Assembly (NCBI GenBank): GCA_043757265.1
Contig: JAYUQP010000072.1
Coordinates: 4,318 to 68,317 of the forward strand
Origin: JANPLN01 sp043757265
GTDB lineage: Bacteria > Bdellovibrionota > Bdellovibrionia > Bdellovibrionales > JAGQZY01
Length of the DNA stretch: 64,000 nt
Direction of reading: 5' to 3'
The stretch's first letter is position 1. Each line of letters opens with the position of its first letter. Positions 62,461 through 64,000 of the stretch are shown here, one piece after another. The notes beneath the pieces are model-generated. The model was not told the DNA's origin, did not search any database, and saw only the letters and a program-made list of their open reading frames with translations. A program made the position numbers and the translations under genes.

Positions 62461-63666
62461 TTAGTTTTTAAAAATTGCATGATGTAAATCAGCGCACTCA
62501 AAATATTTGGAACAATTTTTATCTGCTAAAGGGATATCTTTTTTAGATTCAATCACTTTTTTATAATAGCTTAATGTATATGAGTAAGGACTGAGAGCGT
62601 TGCTATCAATTTCCTTTATTGTTTCGGTGAGAATATTTTTTGCGTCCGCATTTTTTTTATTGATGTGGAAAGATTTCATTTTTTCAATATTTAAAATTAA
62701 ACTGAAAAAGGTTTTATCGAGATCATACTTTTTAATGTATTCTTGGCAGGCTGAAATATGTTTATTAGCAATTTTCATATTAATTTTGTAATTGGATTTA
62801 GCGCTTTCAAGATTATAAAAAAACATCGCGCTGTCAATGGACCCTTGACTGAGTTTAAACAATTCTAGACAGGCAATGCTTTGCGTGTAATTCATGTTTG
62901 CTCTATGAACTTGTGCCGCCAGTAAATTAATCCAAGGTGTATCTTTAAGTTCCTTGCATAAAAGATTTTCTCCAAGGTAATCAGCTAGAATCTTTTTTGC
63001 TTCTACAATTTGATTTCCAGAAATATGGGCATTAATGGCCGCAACTTTTTGCCAGTCTTGACGGATTGTAGATTCTACCTTTTTTAGAAGATCAATACAT
63101 TTATATGTAACCCCGTTAAATTGTGTCGTTAGGCAAAAGAATTTGATGGATTCGACTTTAATTTTTTCATTTAACAAAAATTTATTTTCATTTTTTTCAA
63201 AACTGGCCAGAAATAAATGAGTCTGTTTATTTCTTATAAATATGTTAAAAAAAACAGTCACTTTCTCTGGTGCTATATCGAAAATTGTTTCAATAAAAGT
63301 TGAATATACTGCCTCTACTGATGTTGCCTGGGCTAACTCTACGAGAGATGGCATGTTTTTTTCAATTTCACGAACTCTTTTGTCACTAGGTAGATTTTTA
63401 ATTTTTTTGAGAATAAGCTGTATGTGAGATGGAAATTTTTCAGGAGAAATTTTAAAAATATTCTCTGCACAAGCAAAAATTATTTCAGATACTGTTGAGC
63501 TGTTTTCTAGATCGGCAGAAAGTCTCCTAGAAAATATTTTAAGTTGTTGGTCAGGACTTTTAGATTTTTTTATTGATGAGATGTAATTCTCGACAGGAAC
63601 TGAATAGGCTTTGGCCTTTTGATTAAAACCTAAAAAAACGACTATCATTATAAGTTTTGAAAACAC
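62461..63666 (-). CDS. AT-rich secreted hypothetical protein
   Basis: With the GTG at 63664-63666 (AGAGGT upstream) it is 401 residues with a signal peptide (MFSKLIMIVVFLGFNQKAKA). The body is helical, rich in Lys/Ile/Asn/Phe, with TPR-like spacing in ANMNYTQSIACLELF and KMKSFHINKKNADAKNIL. Codon use is strongly AT-biased compared with neighbours, hinting at recent acquisition. A TTG at 63711 is an alternative start. No family recognised. Confidence 0.7.
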   Translation of the reverse strand: MFSKLIMIVVFLGFNQKAKAYSVPVENYISSIKKSKSPDQQLKIFSRRLSADLENSSTVSEIIFACAENIFKISPEKFPSHIQLILKKIKNLPSDKRVREIEKNMPSLVELAQATSVEAVYSTFIETIFDIAPEKVTVFFNIFIRNKQTHLFLASFEKNENKFLLNEKIKVESIKFFCLTTQFNGVTYKCIDLLKKVESTIRQDWQKVAAINAHISGNQIVEAKKILADYLGENLLCKELKDTPWINLLAAQVHRANMNYTQSIACLELFKLSQGSIDSAMFFYNLESAKSNYKINMKIANKHISACQEYIKKYDLDKTFFSLILNIEKMKSFHINKKNADAKNILTETIKEIDSNALSPYSYTLSYYKKVIESKKDIPLADKNCSKYFECADLHHAIFKN

Positions 63667-63892
63667 TTGACCTCTTTGTATGAGAAGACCAAAAAGATAG
63701 GCCCTTTTCAAGGAAATTGCAATTCTCTTGAACTCGTCATGAATTATGACTTCCGAAGCTGGTCGTTAAACTGCTCCCCCTAGCGAGGGGGCCACAGCAC
63801 GATGTTTACTGTGGAAGCGCGGTAAGGAACTTTAGGCGCTTCTAAAGGAAGCACTCAGCGCTAAAATGCGTGTGAGATCCGAATGCCTGCAT

Positions 63893-63914
63893 CCGCACCC
63901 ACACTGGAGTGCGG
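63893..63914. terminator. Stem-loop downstream of the partial minus-strand gene
   Basis: CCGCAC and GTGCGG form a 6-bp stem around a 10-base loop, four bases beyond the stop of the partial ORF that ends at 63918. No T-tract is present, so it is a weak candidate. Confidence 0.3.
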
Positions 63915-63917
63915 TGA

Positions 63918-64000
63918 TTATACGCCGCCGCACACAGCTTTCAATACATTGTTGAATGTGGCTTCTTCATCTTGAAAAGTGATTCTATATATTCGCCGAG
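63918..64000 (-). CDS. Possible C-terminal end of a gene running off the window
   Basis: The minus-strand frame reads RRIYRITFQDEEATFNNVLKAVCGGV before a TAA at 63918-63920. Its composition is protein-like, and it precedes a stem-loop on that strand. Only 27 codons are visible, so the product cannot be named. Confidence 0.4.
   Translation of the reverse strand, partial: RRIYRITFQDEEATFNNVLKAVCGGV

Overview
This 64 kb window is a chromosomal piece from a Gram-negative bacterium. The envelope genes (heptose epimerase, TonB-like protein, beta-barrel outer-membrane proteins, many signal peptides) show this directly. The mix of AceE-type E1, SpeA/SpeB, a long aromatic amino acid hydroxylase, a CFI-box protein and many secreted hydrolases and hypotheticals fits Bdellovibrionota/Oligoflexia best. 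That placement is an inference from gene content, not a measured phylogeny. I see no rRNA or tRNA gene, CRISPR array, prophage or insertion sequence.

Layout. 0-9.5 kb: 5'-truncated view of a response regulator-GGDEF gene (minus), then leuS, speA, a secreted hypothetical (minus), a YqaA/DedA-type membrane protein translationally coupled to an agmatinase-family gene, and a DUF481-like porin. SpeA and the agmatinase would form the arginine to agmatine to putrescine route. 9.5-13.9 kb: a YkgJ-type Cys-cluster protein, a zinc-less DksA-like regulator, an SH3 protein, exonuclease III and a 2-Cys peroxiredoxin. 14-21.9 kb: an ATP-grasp-like protein, a membrane protein, hldD, aromatic amino acid hydroxylase, a TrmJ-like methyltransferase, a DUF2799-like lipoprotein and an S41 peptidase lipoprotein. 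22.1-27.6 kb: two tandem paralogues with a DGD motif (phage-like glycosyltransferase candidates), then metH. 28-30.8 kb: a secreted PTP-like protein lacking the signature Arg, divergent from a secreted protein with kinase-like DRxxN/DND motifs. 30.9-33.3 kb: a tight lipid/lysine operon (Dgk1/VTE5-like, pssA, asd). 33.4-37.4 kb: CFI-box-CTERM protein plus beta-barrel partner, truA, rplM-rpsI with promoter and terminator. 37.6-41.5 kb: a two-gene cassette of a collagen-like Gly-rich secreted protein and a zinc-ribbon membrane protein. 42.2-48.9 kb: M23 peptidase, PP2C phosphatase, TonB-like protein, AceE-type E1 and an alpha/beta hydrolase. 48.9-56.2 kb: a long minus-strand run of secreted proteins (lytic transglycosylase-like, C1 protease), small membrane proteins including a tandem paralogue pair, and a hybrid histidine kinase. 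56.4-64 kb: SGNH hydrolase, SWIM/J-domain protein, a Bax-inhibitor-1 pseudogene remnant, class 3 lipase, type I phosphodiesterase and an AT-rich secreted hypothetical.

A second theme is palindromic DNA. Several intergenic regions hold long, nearly perfect inverted repeats, and at least two share a GGTACG(G/C)CGTACC core. The most unusual items are the collagen/zinc-ribbon cassette, the tandem DGD paralogues, the SWIM-J fusion, the PTP-like/kinase-like divergent pair and the palindrome family.
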